A stretch of DNA of 64,000 bases from Bradyrhizobium cosmicum (lineage in GTDB: Bacteria > Pseudomonadota > Alphaproteobacteria > Rhizobiales > Xanthobacteraceae): assembly GCF_007290395.2 (NCBI RefSeq), contig NZ_CP041656.2, positions 3,286,001-3,350,000 of the forward strand, written 5' to 3'. Each line of letters begins with the position of its first letter. Position 1 is the first letter of the stretch. The notes below the pieces were generated by a model that saw nothing but the letters and a program-made list of their open reading frames with translations, was not told where the DNA came from and did not search any database. The position numbers were made by a program, and so were the translations under genes. Below, piece after piece: positions 19,897 through 30,826 of this stretch.

Positions 19897-20220
19897 GTCG
19901 TGTCGTAGCGACTTGGTTGACCGCTGGTTGCGTAAAATTTGCCGTAACTTTTCGCTAACCAGCCCGTTCCGCCACAGCTGTTACGCGCGCGTTTCGAAAC
20001 GGGGCGGGGCTGTTCTGGAATGCGACAACCGGGGCGGACGGAGGGTGAACAGGACCTTGCGAGGGTCAACAGACTGTTGCGAAAAGCCCTTGTGGCACAG
20101 GCTTAATCCGCAATTCACTGTCTTAAATTCATGATCTCTTTATTCTCTTATTTAAGCCGATCTTCAAACGGCCCCCTTAAGTTGCACCTATCAGACGGGA
20201 CAAAAGTTTCGTCGAATAAG

Positions 20221-20237
20221 TGTCGATAAAAACGACA
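20221..20237. promoter_or_regulatory. Dyad upstream of ldtR, possible autoregulatory site
   Basis: TGTCG-N7-CGACA, 14 bp before the ldtR start, with an A-rich spacer (ATAAAAA). MarR regulators often bind such dyads in their own leader. No experimental motif is being matched. Confidence 0.35.
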
Positions 20238-20251
20238 ACAGGGGAAGTGTC

Positions 20252-20770
20252 ATGATGAAAGCCGTCGCAACTGCGGCAGATACCGCAGAGCGCGTCTCCG
20301 GCCAGCAGGGTTCGGTGCAGTCGCTCTATCTGGAAGCTTTGACTCTGGTGGAGCGGCTGCATCGCCGGCTCCTCGACGTGATCAAGGACGAGTTCGATCG
20401 CCGCGGTCGCGCGGACATCAATTCGGTGCAGGCGCTCCTGCTCTACAACATCGGCGACAAGGAGCTGACCGCGGGCGAACTGCGCACGCGCGGTTACTAC
20501 CTAGGCTCCAACGTCTCCTACAATCTGAAGAAGCTCGTCGAGCTCGGCTTCCTCGACCATCAGCGCTCGCGCGTTGATCGCCGCTCGGTCCGCATCCGCC
20601 TGACCCCGCAGGGCCAGGAAGTTCGCCGCATCGTCGACTCGCTCTACCAAAAGCACGTCAAGACCGTTGAACAGGTCGGCGGCATCTCCGGCGAGGAGTT
20701 CTCGACCCTCAACAAGTCGCTGCACCGCCTCGAGCGGTTCTGGACCGACCAGATCCTGTATCGGCTCTGA
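20252..20770 (+). CDS. ldtR: MarR-family transcriptional regulator LdtR
   Basis: 172 residues. Winged-helix regulator; strong resemblance to LdtR, described in Liberibacter and Sinorhizobium as controlling an L,D-transpeptidase gene and osmotic-stress tolerance. DNA-binding part spans about residues 60-125 (LTAGELRTRGYYLGSNVSYNLKKLVE; DRRSVRIRLTPQGQEV wing). Start ATG at 20252 is followed by a second ATG; GGGGAAG lies 6 bp upstream. No ldt gene is adjacent, so the target is elsewhere. Confidence 0.88.
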   Translation: MMKAVATAADTAERVSGQQGSVQSLYLEALTLVERLHRRLLDVIKDEFDRRGRADINSVQALLLYNIGDKELTAGELRTRGYYLGSNVSYNLKKLVELGFLDHQRSRVDRRSVRIRLTPQGQEVRRIVDSLYQKHVKTVEQVGGISGEEFSTLNKSLHRLERFWTDQILYRL

Positions 20771-20979
20771 GTTTTTCCGGGGATCAAGGCCAAGCCGGCC
20801 CATAACAAGACCGGCAGCCCTCCCGAAAATATCTGCCAAACGTGCCTCACTTCCCCAAGCGCGCCGGCCCGGCTTGTCCCGGACCGGTGCGTTTTGTCGT
20901 CTCGCGGTTGCGAAAAAATCGACGACCCGGCGGAACCAGTTCCCTGCCTCGCGGTTATCTCTCCGGATCGGAGGATGCG

Positions 20980-21216
20980 ATGCTGGTCGAACGCGGGTTG
21001 CAGGCTATGAACGTCGAGCTCGTGAGCGATGCCTATGCTATCGCCGCGAATTACCTCCGCCGCTCTGGCGCAATTCCCGACACACTCGTCACGAACGAAC
21101 GGCTGCTCGAGATCATCGTCAAGCTGCTCCAGCATGGCGAACTCAACAAGATCAGGCTCGCGAACAAGGCGATTGGCCGGTTCGAGGCCCAGTCCGGGGC
21201 CCGCGCGGTTGCCTGA
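20980..21216 (+). CDS. Small conserved hypothetical protein
   Basis: 78 residues, no cysteine, helix-rich: SDAYAIAANYLRRSGAIP and NERLLEIIVKLLQHGELNKIRLANKAIGRF. Soluble. Start at 20980 is preceded by GGAGGATGCG; the open frame continues 46 codons upstream over sequence with no recognisable protein signature. Lies between ldtR and a second small gene, all on the plus strand, so possibly cotranscribed. I do not recognise a named family. Confidence 0.65.
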   Translation: MLVERGLQAMNVELVSDAYAIAANYLRRSGAIPDTLVTNERLLEIIVKLLQHGELNKIRLANKAIGRFEAQSGARAVA

Positions 21217-21253
21217 TCGAAACTCCCAGAATTCCAGCGAAGCAGAGGGTGCC

Positions 21254-21475
21254 ATGGAAGCTGCCATCGACCGCATCATGCAGACCTATGACCTGCTCGC
21301 CAACCGCACCTCCGCGGCGAGCGCAGAGGCGAGGACCAAGGTGACGAACTACCTCAATACCTTGATTGAAGCGGGCGAAAAGGACACCCACAGGTTGACT
21401 GTGTGCGGCCTGACCTATCTGCGCCAGCTCGACGGCAGCGTCGATCCCGTGAAGGCGGGGTATACCGGGCTGTAG
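21254..21475 (+). CDS. Small conserved hypothetical protein
   Basis: 73 residues: EAAIDRIMQTYDLLANRT, a Lys/Thr-rich helix (TKVTNYLNTLIEAGEKDTHRL), then LTYLRQLDGSVDPVKAGYTGL. Soluble and probably alpha-helical. 37 bp after the preceding small gene, so likely the same transcript. No family recognised. Confidence 0.65.
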   Translation: MEAAIDRIMQTYDLLANRTSAASAEARTKVTNYLNTLIEAGEKDTHRLTVCGLTYLRQLDGSVDPVKAGYTGL

Positions 21476-21728
21476 GGCACCCGGTCGTTACCGGCCCGGC
21501 GCGCACGGCCCTTAGGGTCCAAACCGGACCATTTGGGCTCTTCGGAATGGGGGCGGTTTCAGAGAACCGTTCTTCCATCCCACCATATCTTGCATAAATA
21601 TCAGGTCCGACCCGCAACTACTTGGCCTGTTGCGGGCAATGTGGTAGATCGCGCACGCCGCTTCCGATCGCCACACCAGACCCGTCCGCAGCCCGCCAAG
21701 AGGCTGCGGCGGTGGAGATATTCGCAAG

Positions 21729-23027
21729 ATGACCCTCGCCAAAACCGCCTCCGCGCCCGACTCGTTTTTCACCGCCACGCTCGACCAGGCCGACCCGGAA
21801 ATCGCCGCCGCCATCAAGGGCGAACTCGGCCGGCAGCGCCATGAGGTCGAGCTGATCGCCTCCGAGAACATCGTCAGCCGTGCCGTGCTGGAAGCGCAGG
21901 GTTCGGTGATGACCAACAAGTACGCAGAGGGTTATCCGGGCGCGCGCTATTACGGCGGTTGTGAGTGGGTCGACGTCGCCGAGAACCTCGCGATCGATCG
22001 CGCCAAGAAGCTGTTCGGCGCCAATTTCGCCAATGTGCAGCCGAACTCCGGCAGCCAGATGAACCAGGCGGTGTTCCTGGCGCTGCTCCAGCCCGGCGAT
22101 ACCTTCATGGGCCTCGATCTTGCGGCCGGCGGCCATCTCACCCACGGCTCGCCCGTCAACATGAGCGGCAAGTGGTTCAAGGCCGCGCACTACACCGTGC
22201 GCCGCGAGGACCAGATCATCGACATGGACGCGGTCGCCAAGCAGGCCGAAGAGGTCAAGCCGAAGCTGATCGTCGCCGGCGGCTCGGCCTATTCGCGTCC
22301 CTGGGATTTCAAGCGTTTTCGCGAGATCGCCGACAGCGTCGGCGCTTACCTGCTGGTCGACATGGCGCATTTCGCGGGCCTCGTCGCCGGCGGCGTGCAT
22401 GCTTCGCCGGTGCCGCACGCCCACATCACCACCACGACGACGCACAAATCTCTGCGCGGTCCGCGCGGCGGCCTGATGCTGTGGAATGACGAGGCGCTGA
22501 CCAAGAAGTTCAACTCGGCGATCTTCCCGGGCCTGCAGGGCGGCCCGCTGATGCATGTGATCGCGGCGAAGGCGGTCGCCTTCGGCGAGGCGCTGCGTCC
22601 GGACTTCAAGGTCTATGCCAAGAACGTTGTCGAGAACGCCAAGGCGCTGGCCGAGACGCTGAAGAGCCACGGCTTCGATATTGTCTCGGGCGGCACCGAC
22701 AACCATCTGATGCTGGTTGACCTCAGGCCGAAGGCGCTGAAGGGCAACGTCTCGGAGAAGGCGCTGGTTCGCGCCGCCATCACCTGCAACAAGAACGGCA
22801 TTCCGTTCGATCCCCAGTCGCCGTTCGTCACCTCCGGTATTCGGCTCGGCACGCCGGCGGCGACGACCCGCGGTTTCGGCGTCGCCGAATTCCAGCAGGT
22901 CGGCGGCATGATCGCCGAGGTCCTTAACGCGATCGCACAGTCCGACGACGGCAAGGCGCCGCTGGTCGAGGCCGCGATCAAGGAACGGGTCAAGGCGCTC
23001 ACCGACCGGTTCCCGATCTATCAGTAA
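21729..23027 (+). CDS. glyA: Serine hydroxymethyltransferase
   Basis: 432 residues, the usual length. PLP enzyme interconverting serine and glycine with tetrahydrofolate, the main one-carbon source. PLP lysine in [14 protein letters not shown] (Lys240); [18 protein letters not shown] and [13 protein letters not shown] are family hallmarks. 250 bp separate it from the upstream small gene; no glycine or THF riboswitch fold was recognised there. Begins the glyA-nrdR-rib-nusB-thiL run. Confidence 0.97.
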   Translation: MTLAKTASAPDSFFTATLDQADPEIAAAIKGELGRQRHEVELIASENIVSRAVLEAQGSVMTNKYAEGYPGARYYGGCEWVDVAENLAIDRAKKLFGANFANVQPNSGSQMNQAVFLALLQPGDTFMGLDLAAGGHLTHGSPVNMSGKWFKAAHYTVRREDQIIDMDAVAKQAEEVKPKLIVAGGSAYSRPWDFKRFREIADSVGAYLLVDMAHFAGLVAGGVHASPVPHAHITTTTTHKSLRGPRGGLMLWNDEALTKKFNSAIFPGLQGGPLMHVIAAKAVAFGEALRPDFKVYAKNVVENAKALAETLKSHGFDIVSGGTDNHLMLVDLRPKALKGNVSEKALVRAAITCNKNGIPFDPQSPFVTSGIRLGTPAATTRGFGVAEFQQVGGMIAEVLNAIAQSDDGKAPLVEAAIKERVKALTDRFPIYQ

Positions 23028-23056
23028 GGCCAAGAAAACCGGTTAAGGTACAACGG

Positions 23057-23539
23057 ATGCGCTGCCCGAACTGCAACAGTCTCGATACGCAGGTAAAGGA
23101 CTCGCGTCCGACCGAGGACTCTTCCGTCATCCGCAGGCGGCGCGTGTGTGTCGCCTGCAATTTCCGCTTCACCACCTTCGAGCGCGTGCAATTGCGCGAG
23201 CTCACGGTGATCAAGCGTAACGGCCGCCGCGTGCCGTTCGACCGCGACAAGCTGATGCGCTCGGTGTCGATCTCCCTGCGCAAGCGGCAGGTCGAGCCGG
23301 AGCGGGTGGAGAAGATGGTCTCCACCATCGTGCGCGAGCTCGAGACCGGTGGCGAGGCCGAAATCTCCTCCGAGGTGATCGGCGAGACCGTGATGGAGCA
23401 TCTGCGCACGCTCGACGACGTCGCCTATGTGCGCTTCGCCTCCGTCTACCGCAATTTCCGCGAGGCCAAGGATTTCGCCGACGTGCTCGGCGAGCTCTCC
23501 GGTGAGGAGGAAGCGCGGCTCGCCGCGATCCGCAAATGA
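23057..23539 (+). CDS. nrdR: Transcriptional repressor NrdR
   Basis: 160 residues. Nucleotide-sensing repressor of ribonucleotide reductase genes. Zinc ribbon Cys3, Cys6, Cys31, Cys34 (MRCPNCN...VCVACNFRF) followed by the ATP-cone domain ([20 protein letters not shown]). 29 bp after glyA; stop overlaps the ribD start (ATGA), so translation is coupled. Confidence 0.97.
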   Translation: MRCPNCNSLDTQVKDSRPTEDSSVIRRRRVCVACNFRFTTFERVQLRELTVIKRNGRRVPFDRDKLMRSVSISLRKRQVEPERVEKMVSTIVRELETGGEAEISSEVIGETVMEHLRTLDDVAYVRFASVYRNFREAKDFADVLGELSGEEEARLAAIRK

Positions 23540-24684
23540 TCTTCCGCATCCTGGAGGATCAGTTCGCGCAGAAGGCTCGTGAGGCCAAGGACGCCGATCG
23601 CCGTTTCATGGAGCTGGCCCTTGCGCTCGGCCGGCGCGGGCAGGGGCGGACCTGGCCCAATCCGGCCGTCGGCGCGGTCATCGTGAAAGACGGAATCATC
23701 GTCGGCCGCGGCTGGACCCAGCCGGGCGGGCGGCCGCACGGCGAGCCCGAAGCCTTGCGGCGGGCCGGCGAAGCGGCGCGCGGCGCCACGCTCTACGTCA
23801 CGCTCGAGCCGTGCTCGCATTTCGGCAAGTCGCCGCCCTGCGCCGATGCGGTGATCGCCGCCGGCATCAAGCGGGTGGTGGCGGCGATCGAGGATCCCAA
23901 TCCGGAAGTCGCGGGCCAGGGCCATGCGCGGCTGCGCGCCGCCGGCATCACGGTGGATGTGGGGCTGTGCGCGGCCGAAGCTGCATTCGATCATTCCGGC
24001 CATTTCCGCCGCATCCGCGACAAGCGCCCGCATGTGATCCTGAAGCTCGCGGTCTCGCCCGATGGCAAGATCGGCGCGGCCGGCGGCAAACCGCTCGCGA
24101 TTACGGGGGAAGCGGTACGCAACCGTGTGCACCTCCTGCGCGCACAATGCGACGCCATCCTGGTCGGCATCGGCACGGTGCTGGCGGATGATCCGCAGCT
24201 CAACTGCCGCCTGCCGGGCATGGAAGCGCGTTCTCCGGTGCGGATCGTGCTCGACCAGAGTCTGCGCGTTCCGGCCACGAGCCAGCTGGTCCGTTCTGCG
24301 CGCGAAACGCCGCTCTGGGTCGTCAGCTCCGAACTCGCCGAAGCCGCCGCCGCGACCCGCCTTGGCGCTGCCGGCGCGCAGATCATCCGCATACCGCACC
24401 GGAGCGCTTCCGGGCTCGATCTTCCGTCTGTGCTTCATGCGCTGGCCGGGAAGGGCATCACGCGGCTGATGGTCGAGGGCGGCAGCCGGGTCGCAGCATC
24501 GTTCATAGCGGCCGACCTCGTCGACGAAATCTGGCTGTTCCGTGGAGCGGAAGCAGTCGGGCCAGACGGCGTCGATGCGCTCGATGCATTGCCCCTGTCG
24601 AAAATCACGCAGTCGCAGGCCTACAAGGTTCATGCTAGCGAGACATTCGACAAGGATACTCTCACCATCTATGAGCGCGCCTAA
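23536..24684 (+). CDS. ribD: Bifunctional pyrimidine deaminase/reductase RibD
   Basis: 382 residues. Catalyses deamination and then NADPH reduction of the GTP cyclohydrolase II product in riboflavin synthesis. Deaminase zinc site HGEPEAL (His68, Glu70) and [11 protein letters not shown] (Cys93, Cys102); reductase domain from about residue 165 ([28 protein letters not shown]). Overlaps nrdR by 4 bp and is followed by riboflavin synthase one base after its stop. Confidence 0.96.
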   Translation: MIFRILEDQFAQKAREAKDADRRFMELALALGRRGQGRTWPNPAVGAVIVKDGIIVGRGWTQPGGRPHGEPEALRRAGEAARGATLYVTLEPCSHFGKSPPCADAVIAAGIKRVVAAIEDPNPEVAGQGHARLRAAGITVDVGLCAAEAAFDHSGHFRRIRDKRPHVILKLAVSPDGKIGAAGGKPLAITGEAVRNRVHLLRAQCDAILVGIGTVLADDPQLNCRLPGMEARSPVRIVLDQSLRVPATSQLVRSARETPLWVVSSELAEAAAATRLGAAGAQIIRIPHRSASGLDLPSVLHALAGKGITRLMVEGGSRVAASFIAADLVDEIWLFRGAEAVGPDGVDALDALPLSKITQSQAYKVHASETFDKDTLTIYERA

Positions 24685-24685
24685 C

Positions 24686-25297
24686 ATGTTCACCGGCATT
24701 GTCACCGACATCGGCGAGGTCATCGGCTTCACGCCAACGGCGCAGGGGCAATTGCACCGTCTGCGCATCGCCTGCCACTATGACCAAGCCACCATCGCCG
24801 ACGGCGCCTCGATCGCCAACAACGGCGTCTGCCTCACGGTGGTTGCCTCCGGCGTCGAAGGTGGCAGAACCTGGTTCGACGTCGATGCCGCCGCCGAGAC
24901 GCTGGCGCTGACGACGGCCAAGCACTGGAAGCTCGGCACGAAGCTCAATCTCGAGCGCGCGCTCAAGATCGGCGACGAGCTCGGCGGCCACATCGTCGCC
25001 GGCCACGCCGACGGCATCGCCACCATCGTCAGCCGCGAGGACCTGCCCGACATGGCGCGGTTCGAGCTGTCGACGACCCGGGAGCTGGCGCGCTTCATCG
25101 CCATCAAGGGCTCGATCACGCTCGACGGCGTCTCGCTCACGGTGAATACGGTGAAAGACACGACCTTTTCCGTATTGATCATCCCGCATACGTTGACGGT
25201 GACCACGATCGGCGGCTGGAAGGCGGGAGCCGAGGTCAATATCGAGGTCGATCTGATGGCCCGCTACGCGGCGCGGCTGACGGAAATGACAGTTTAA
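24686..25297 (+). CDS. ribE: Riboflavin synthase (alpha subunit)
   Basis: 203 residues in two lumazine-binding repeats. Dismutates 6,7-dimethyl-8-ribityllumazine to riboflavin. MFTGIVTDIGEV is the conserved N-terminus; repeat 1 has ASIANNGVCLTVV, repeat 2 has SITLDGVSLTVNTV. An ATG at 24671 inside ribD is in frame, but 24686 gives the canonical MFTGIV start and near-abutment with ribD. Also called ribC in some rhizobia. Confidence 0.95.
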   Translation: MFTGIVTDIGEVIGFTPTAQGQLHRLRIACHYDQATIADGASIANNGVCLTVVASGVEGGRTWFDVDAAAETLALTTAKHWKLGTKLNLERALKIGDELGGHIVAGHADGIATIVSREDLPDMARFELSTTRELARFIAIKGSITLDGVSLTVNTVKDTTFSVLIIPHTLTVTTIGGWKAGAEVNIEVDLMARYAARLTEMTV

Positions 25298-25358
25298 AAC
25301 TTGGCTTACCCGCCTGCGGCGACTACATAGCGCCAACCCCTGTGAAACGGATTGAACG

Positions 25359-25850
25359 ATGGCAGACGCGCGGCGCGCACCCCTGAAGGACCAGACTGAC
25401 ATTTCCGGCGCGCGCGCGCTCATTGTCGAGGCACGGTTCTACGACGATCTCCAGGACGCGCTTCTGGACGGCGCGGTGGCCGAGTTGAAGGCGGCCGGCC
25501 TGACCCATGACGTCATCACCGTTCCCGGTGCGCTGGAGATTCCGGCGGCGATCGCCATCGCCGCCGATGCGGCTGCCGCCAACGGCAAGCCCTATGACGC
25601 GGCGATCGCGCTTGGCTGCGTGATCCGTGGCGACACCATTCATTTCGAGATCGTCTCGCAGGAATCCTCCCGTGCGTTGATGGATCTTGCGGTGGCGCGC
25701 AAGCTGCCGCTCGGCAACGGCATCCTCACCGTCAACAACGAGGACCAGGCCTGGGCGCGGGCGCGCGCAAGCGAGCTCAACAAGGGCGGCGATGCCGCGC
25801 GCGCGGCGATCGCGATGCTGCGCATCAAGCGCCGGCTGGCGCGGGCTTGA
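25359..25850 (+). CDS. ribH: 6,7-dimethyl-8-ribityllumazine synthase
   Basis: 163 residues. Lumazine synthase, the step before riboflavin synthase. [29 protein letters not shown] and [20 protein letters not shown] (catalytic His region) are all in place. 61 bp after ribE; its stop overlaps the nusB start by one base (TGATG). Confidence 0.95.
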   Translation: MADARRAPLKDQTDISGARALIVEARFYDDLQDALLDGAVAELKAAGLTHDVITVPGALEIPAAIAIAADAAAANGKPYDAAIALGCVIRGDTIHFEIVSQESSRALMDLAVARKLPLGNGILTVNNEDQAWARARASELNKGGDAARAAIAMLRIKRRLARA

Positions 25851-26350
25851 TGATGGCCGATCACAGCAAAAAACCGCCGGCTGGCACCGAGAAGAAAGCG
25901 AACCGGCGCGGCGCGGCGCGGCTCGCGGCCGTGCAGGCGCTGTACCAGATGGACATCGCCGGCGCCGGCATCAACGACATCTTCGCAGAGTTCGAGAGCC
26001 ACTGGCTCGGCAATGAAGTCGAGGGCGACACCTATCTGCCGGCGGAGGCCGCCTTCTTCCGTGATGTCGTCTCCGGCGTCGTGCGCGACCAGAAGAAGCT
26101 CGATCCCCTGATCGACGAGGCGCTGTCGCAGGGCTGGCCGTTGAAGCGGATCGAGGCGATCCTGCGCGCCGTGCTGCGGGCAGGGGCCTATGAGCTGCAA
26201 TACCGCAAGGACGTGCCGGGCCGTGTCGTCGTCTCCGAATATGTCGATGTCGCCAACGCTTTCGTCGACCGCGAGGAGACCGGCATGGTCAACGCCGTGC
26301 TCGACCAGATCGGCCGTCAGTTTCGCGGCGACGAGTTCGGGCGGGGGTAA
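25850..26350 (+). CDS. nusB: Transcription antitermination factor NusB
   Basis: 166 residues. Helical RNA-binding protein which, with NusE (S10), promotes antitermination of rRNA operons. RRGAARLAAVQALYQMDIAG is the family start; RAVLRAGAYEL and FVDREETGMVNAVLDQIGR follow. Two adjacent ATGs (25850, 25853); the first gives one-base overlap with ribH. Lysine-rich N-terminal tail. Confidence 0.95.
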   Translation: MMADHSKKPPAGTEKKANRRGAARLAAVQALYQMDIAGAGINDIFAEFESHWLGNEVEGDTYLPAEAAFFRDVVSGVVRDQKKLDPLIDEALSQGWPLKRIEAILRAVLRAGAYELQYRKDVPGRVVVSEYVDVANAFVDREETGMVNAVLDQIGRQFRGDEFGRG

Positions 26351-26375
26351 GTTGTGACGCTGACTTCCGCCGTAG

Positions 26376-26521
26376 CCGTCATCCCCGCGCAATGGCGAAG
26401 CCATTGTCGCTGGAGGTGCCGGAGCGAAGCGGAGGCCTCGAAGGACGACGGCGTGCCGCTGAGGTGGGACCTCGGCCGTGCATCCTTCGAGGCTCGCAAG
26501 GGCTCGCACCTCAGGATGACG
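26376..26521. repeat. Dispersed inverted repeat, family D, between nusB and thiL
   Basis: 146-bp element: outer arms CCGTCATCC/GGATGACGG (26376-26384, 26513-26521) and inner arms GCCTCGAAGGA/TCCTTCGAGGC (26435-26445, 26482-26492). It is readable in the thiL frame, which makes the frame look about 47 codons longer than the gene. Confidence 0.85.
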
Positions 26522-26532
26522 GGTCCACTACC

Positions 26533-27522
26533 GTGACACAGGGCTCCGCCGAAGACTCCCTCATCGCGCGCTATTTCAAGCCGCTGGCGACCGATCCCGG
26601 CGCGTTCGGGCTTGTCGATGATGCCGCGGTCCTGTCTTCATCCGGCGACGACATCGTGGTCACCACCGACGCCATCGTCGAGGGCGTGCACTATCTTGCC
26701 ACCGACCCGCCCGACAGCATCGCGCGCAAGGCGCTGCGGGTGAACCTGTCCGATCTCGCCGCCAAGGGCGCGGTGCCCGCCGGCTTCGTCCTGACACTGG
26801 CGCTGCGCAGCAAGGAAGACGCCTGGCTCGGACCGTTCGCGGATGCCCTCGGCGAGGATACCAGGACCTTCGCTTGTCCGCTGCTTGGCGGCGACACGGT
26901 GTCGACGCCGGGACCGCAAATGATCTCGATCACGGCTTTCGGCCGCGTCCCGAACGGGCGGACGGTCGGCCGCACCGGTGCCAAGCCGGGCGACCGCATC
27001 CTGGTGACGGGAACGATCGGTGATGCGGCGCTCGGTCTCGACGTGCTCACCGGCGGCGCGGCGGCGGCGGCGCTCGCGTCCGACCCCACCGCAAGAGAGG
27101 CACTGGTCTCGCGCTATCGTGTTCCGCAGCCCCGCAACGTTCTGGCGCAGGCCGTACGCGAGCATGCCTCGGCCGCGATGGATGTCTCCGACGGGCTCGC
27201 CGGCGACCTGACCAAGCTCTGTGCGGCGTCCGGTGTCTCGGCCACGGTCGAGGTGGCGAACGTGCCCCTGTCTGCCGCGGCGGCCGGGCTGATCGCGCGC
27301 AACGTCGTTTGTGTTGAGACGCTGCTTGCCGGGGGCGACGATTACGAGGTGCTGTGCACGGTGCCGCCGGCGCACAGCGATGCGCTGATTGCCGCAGGGC
27401 GGGCAGCGGGCGTGGTCGTCACGGCGATCGGCACGATCGTCGCGGGCGATGAGCGGCCGCGCTTTCTCGACGGGCACGGCCAGGAACTGGCCCTGACGCG
27501 CCTGTCCTACAGTCACTTCTGA
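26533..27522 (+). CDS. thiL: Thiamine-monophosphate kinase
   Basis: 329 residues. Phosphorylates thiamine monophosphate to the active diphosphate. VDDAAVLSSSGDDIVVTTDAI-type N-terminus with metal-binding Asp, VNLSDLAAKGA, LGGDTVSTPG, GDRILVTGTIGDAALGL and MDVSDGLAGDL are AIR-synthase-fold signatures. GTG at 26533 gives VTQGSAEDSLIARYF, matching the family N-terminus; upstream in-frame codons belong to repeat D. Last gene of the nrdR-rib-nusB run. Confidence 0.94.
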   Translation: MTQGSAEDSLIARYFKPLATDPGAFGLVDDAAVLSSSGDDIVVTTDAIVEGVHYLATDPPDSIARKALRVNLSDLAAKGAVPAGFVLTLALRSKEDAWLGPFADALGEDTRTFACPLLGGDTVSTPGPQMISITAFGRVPNGRTVGRTGAKPGDRILVTGTIGDAALGLDVLTGGAAAAALASDPTAREALVSRYRVPQPRNVLAQAVREHASAAMDVSDGLAGDLTKLCAASGVSATVEVANVPLSAAAAGLIARNVVCVETLLAGGDDYEVLCTVPPAHSDALIAAGRAAGVVVTAIGTIVAGDERPRFLDGHGQELALTRLSYSHF

Positions 27523-27650
27523 ATTCAAATCCGCCTCGACCCCCATCCGCCTTTCAGCGTTGTCCGGTCGCCGGTTGTTGTCGCAACCCCGGCGTAAGCA
27601 AGCCGATGTATCAGCGCCCTTGATGCACAAGCAGCCAAGGGTTTGATTCG

Positions 27651-28259
27651 ATGACGGCGGCCGTTTCGAGTGCGAGCGAGGCACAGGCTGTCCCCGGGAG
27701 GGAGTGCGGAAGCTGCACGCTCTGTTGCAAGGTCTACAACGTGGTCGAGCTCGGCAAGGCCGCCGGCAAGTGGTGCTCGCATTGCAAGCCCGGCCGGGGC
27801 TGCACGATCCACGACAAGCTGCCGAACGAGTGCGCGGCGTTCAATTGTCTCTGGAAAACCATGCCGTCGATGTCGATGCAATGGAAGCCCGAGCAGTCGA
27901 AGATGGTGCTCACCTTGCACCCCGATACCAATAACATCCATGTCGTGGTTGATCCCGGCCTGCCGTCGGCCTGGACCCGGGAGCCTTATCACGGCCAGCT
28001 GCGCGGGTTGGCGAAGACCAACATGATGAAGGGCCATCTTGTGGTGGTGCTGGTCAATGAGCAGGCGACGCTCATTCTGCCCGATCAGGATGTGACGATC
28101 GGCATCCTCAAACCCGAGCAGGTCATTTCGGTTACGCTGGAGACCGGCCCCAGTGGCGGCGTCTACGACGTCAAGATATTCAACCGGCGCTCGACAGCCG
28201 AGGGGCAGACCCTGGAAATGGCATCGACCTCCCGTCATCCCGTCAGGTCCGCCGCCTGA
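27651..28259 (+). CDS. Cys-rich (YkgJ-type) conserved hypothetical protein
   Basis: 202 residues. N-terminal Cys cluster CGSCTLCCKVYNV, then WCSHCKPGRGCTIHD and CAAFNCLW: about nine Cys within 65 residues, the spacing of the YkgJ/CxxCxxCC putative Fe-S or zinc cluster domain. The rest is beta-rich with no signature. Cytosolic. Function unknown. 128 bp after thiL and 272 bp before hppA on the same strand. Confidence 0.75.
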   Translation: MTAAVSSASEAQAVPGRECGSCTLCCKVYNVVELGKAAGKWCSHCKPGRGCTIHDKLPNECAAFNCLWKTMPSMSMQWKPEQSKMVLTLHPDTNNIHVVVDPGLPSAWTREPYHGQLRGLAKTNMMKGHLVVVLVNEQATLILPDQDVTIGILKPEQVISVTLETGPSGGVYDVKIFNRRSTAEGQTLEMASTSRHPVRSAA

Positions 28260-28422
28260 GGCGGAGGCAGGGACGGGCGCTCATCGCCGTGTCGAAGAGG
28301 CGCCTGGAGGGATTTCCGCGGAGCGGGCGTCTACGACCTAAATACCTGCCGAGTTCGCCTTTTCGGCCGCTTCCGGCGTTGCACCCTCAATGCGATTTTG
28401 GCAAGCTTGTGGCCGACTAACG

Positions 28423-28446
28423 CCACCTCTTTAGCGAAAGAGGCGG
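28423..28446. other. Hairpin in hppA leader region
   Basis: Perfect 7-bp stem CCTCTTT-AGCG-AAAGAGG, extended by two more pairs past a mismatch, about 85 bp before the hppA start. No T run follows, so it does not look like a terminator of the upstream gene. It could be a leader structure or an operator. Confidence 0.35.
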
Positions 28447-28531
28447 GGTTGTTCAAAATCAAGGCGCCGCACCGCAAGACGGACAACAAAAGGCGCCGGG
28501 GACACATCAAGGATCTGAGGCAGAAAATCAC

Positions 28532-30652
<2,121 letters not shown>

Positions 30653-30673
30653 GCGGCGCCGACGACCAAAGAC

Positions 30674-30704
30674 AAAACCCCGCGGCGTGAGCCGCGGGGT
30701 TTTT
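30674..30704 (+). terminator. Rho-independent terminator of hppA
   Basis: AAAACCCCGCGGC-GTGA-GCCGCGGGGTTTT: 13-bp perfect stem, 4-nt loop and trailing T run. About 21 bp after the hppA stop. Confidence 0.95.
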
Positions 30705-30730
30705 GATTGACGGGTTTGACGCTCTCACCG

Positions 30731-30816
30731 CGTCATTGCGAGCGCAGCGAAGCAATCCAGAATCTTTCCACGGAGACAGTCTGGATTGCTTCGTCGCTGC
30801 GCTCCTCGCAATCACG
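30731..30816. repeat. Dispersed palindromic repeat, family A, copy 3
   Basis: Same arms as the copies at 1846 and 5201. The right arm carries two small insertions (TCG after GCTTCG-type sequence and CTC in GCGCTCCTCGCAA), so this copy is 86 bp and its arm has drifted. Lies between the hppA terminator and the TTT receptor 3' end. Confidence 0.85.
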
Positions 30817-30826
30817 GAGGAGAGAC

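Noticed and set aside
21476..21728. Possible riboswitch ahead of glyA
   Set aside because: I could not recognise conserved glycine, THF or SAM riboswitch cores.
23027..23056. FMN riboswitch ahead of the rib genes
   Set aside because: Genes are packed with 29 bp or overlaps between them; no room or conserved RFN element.
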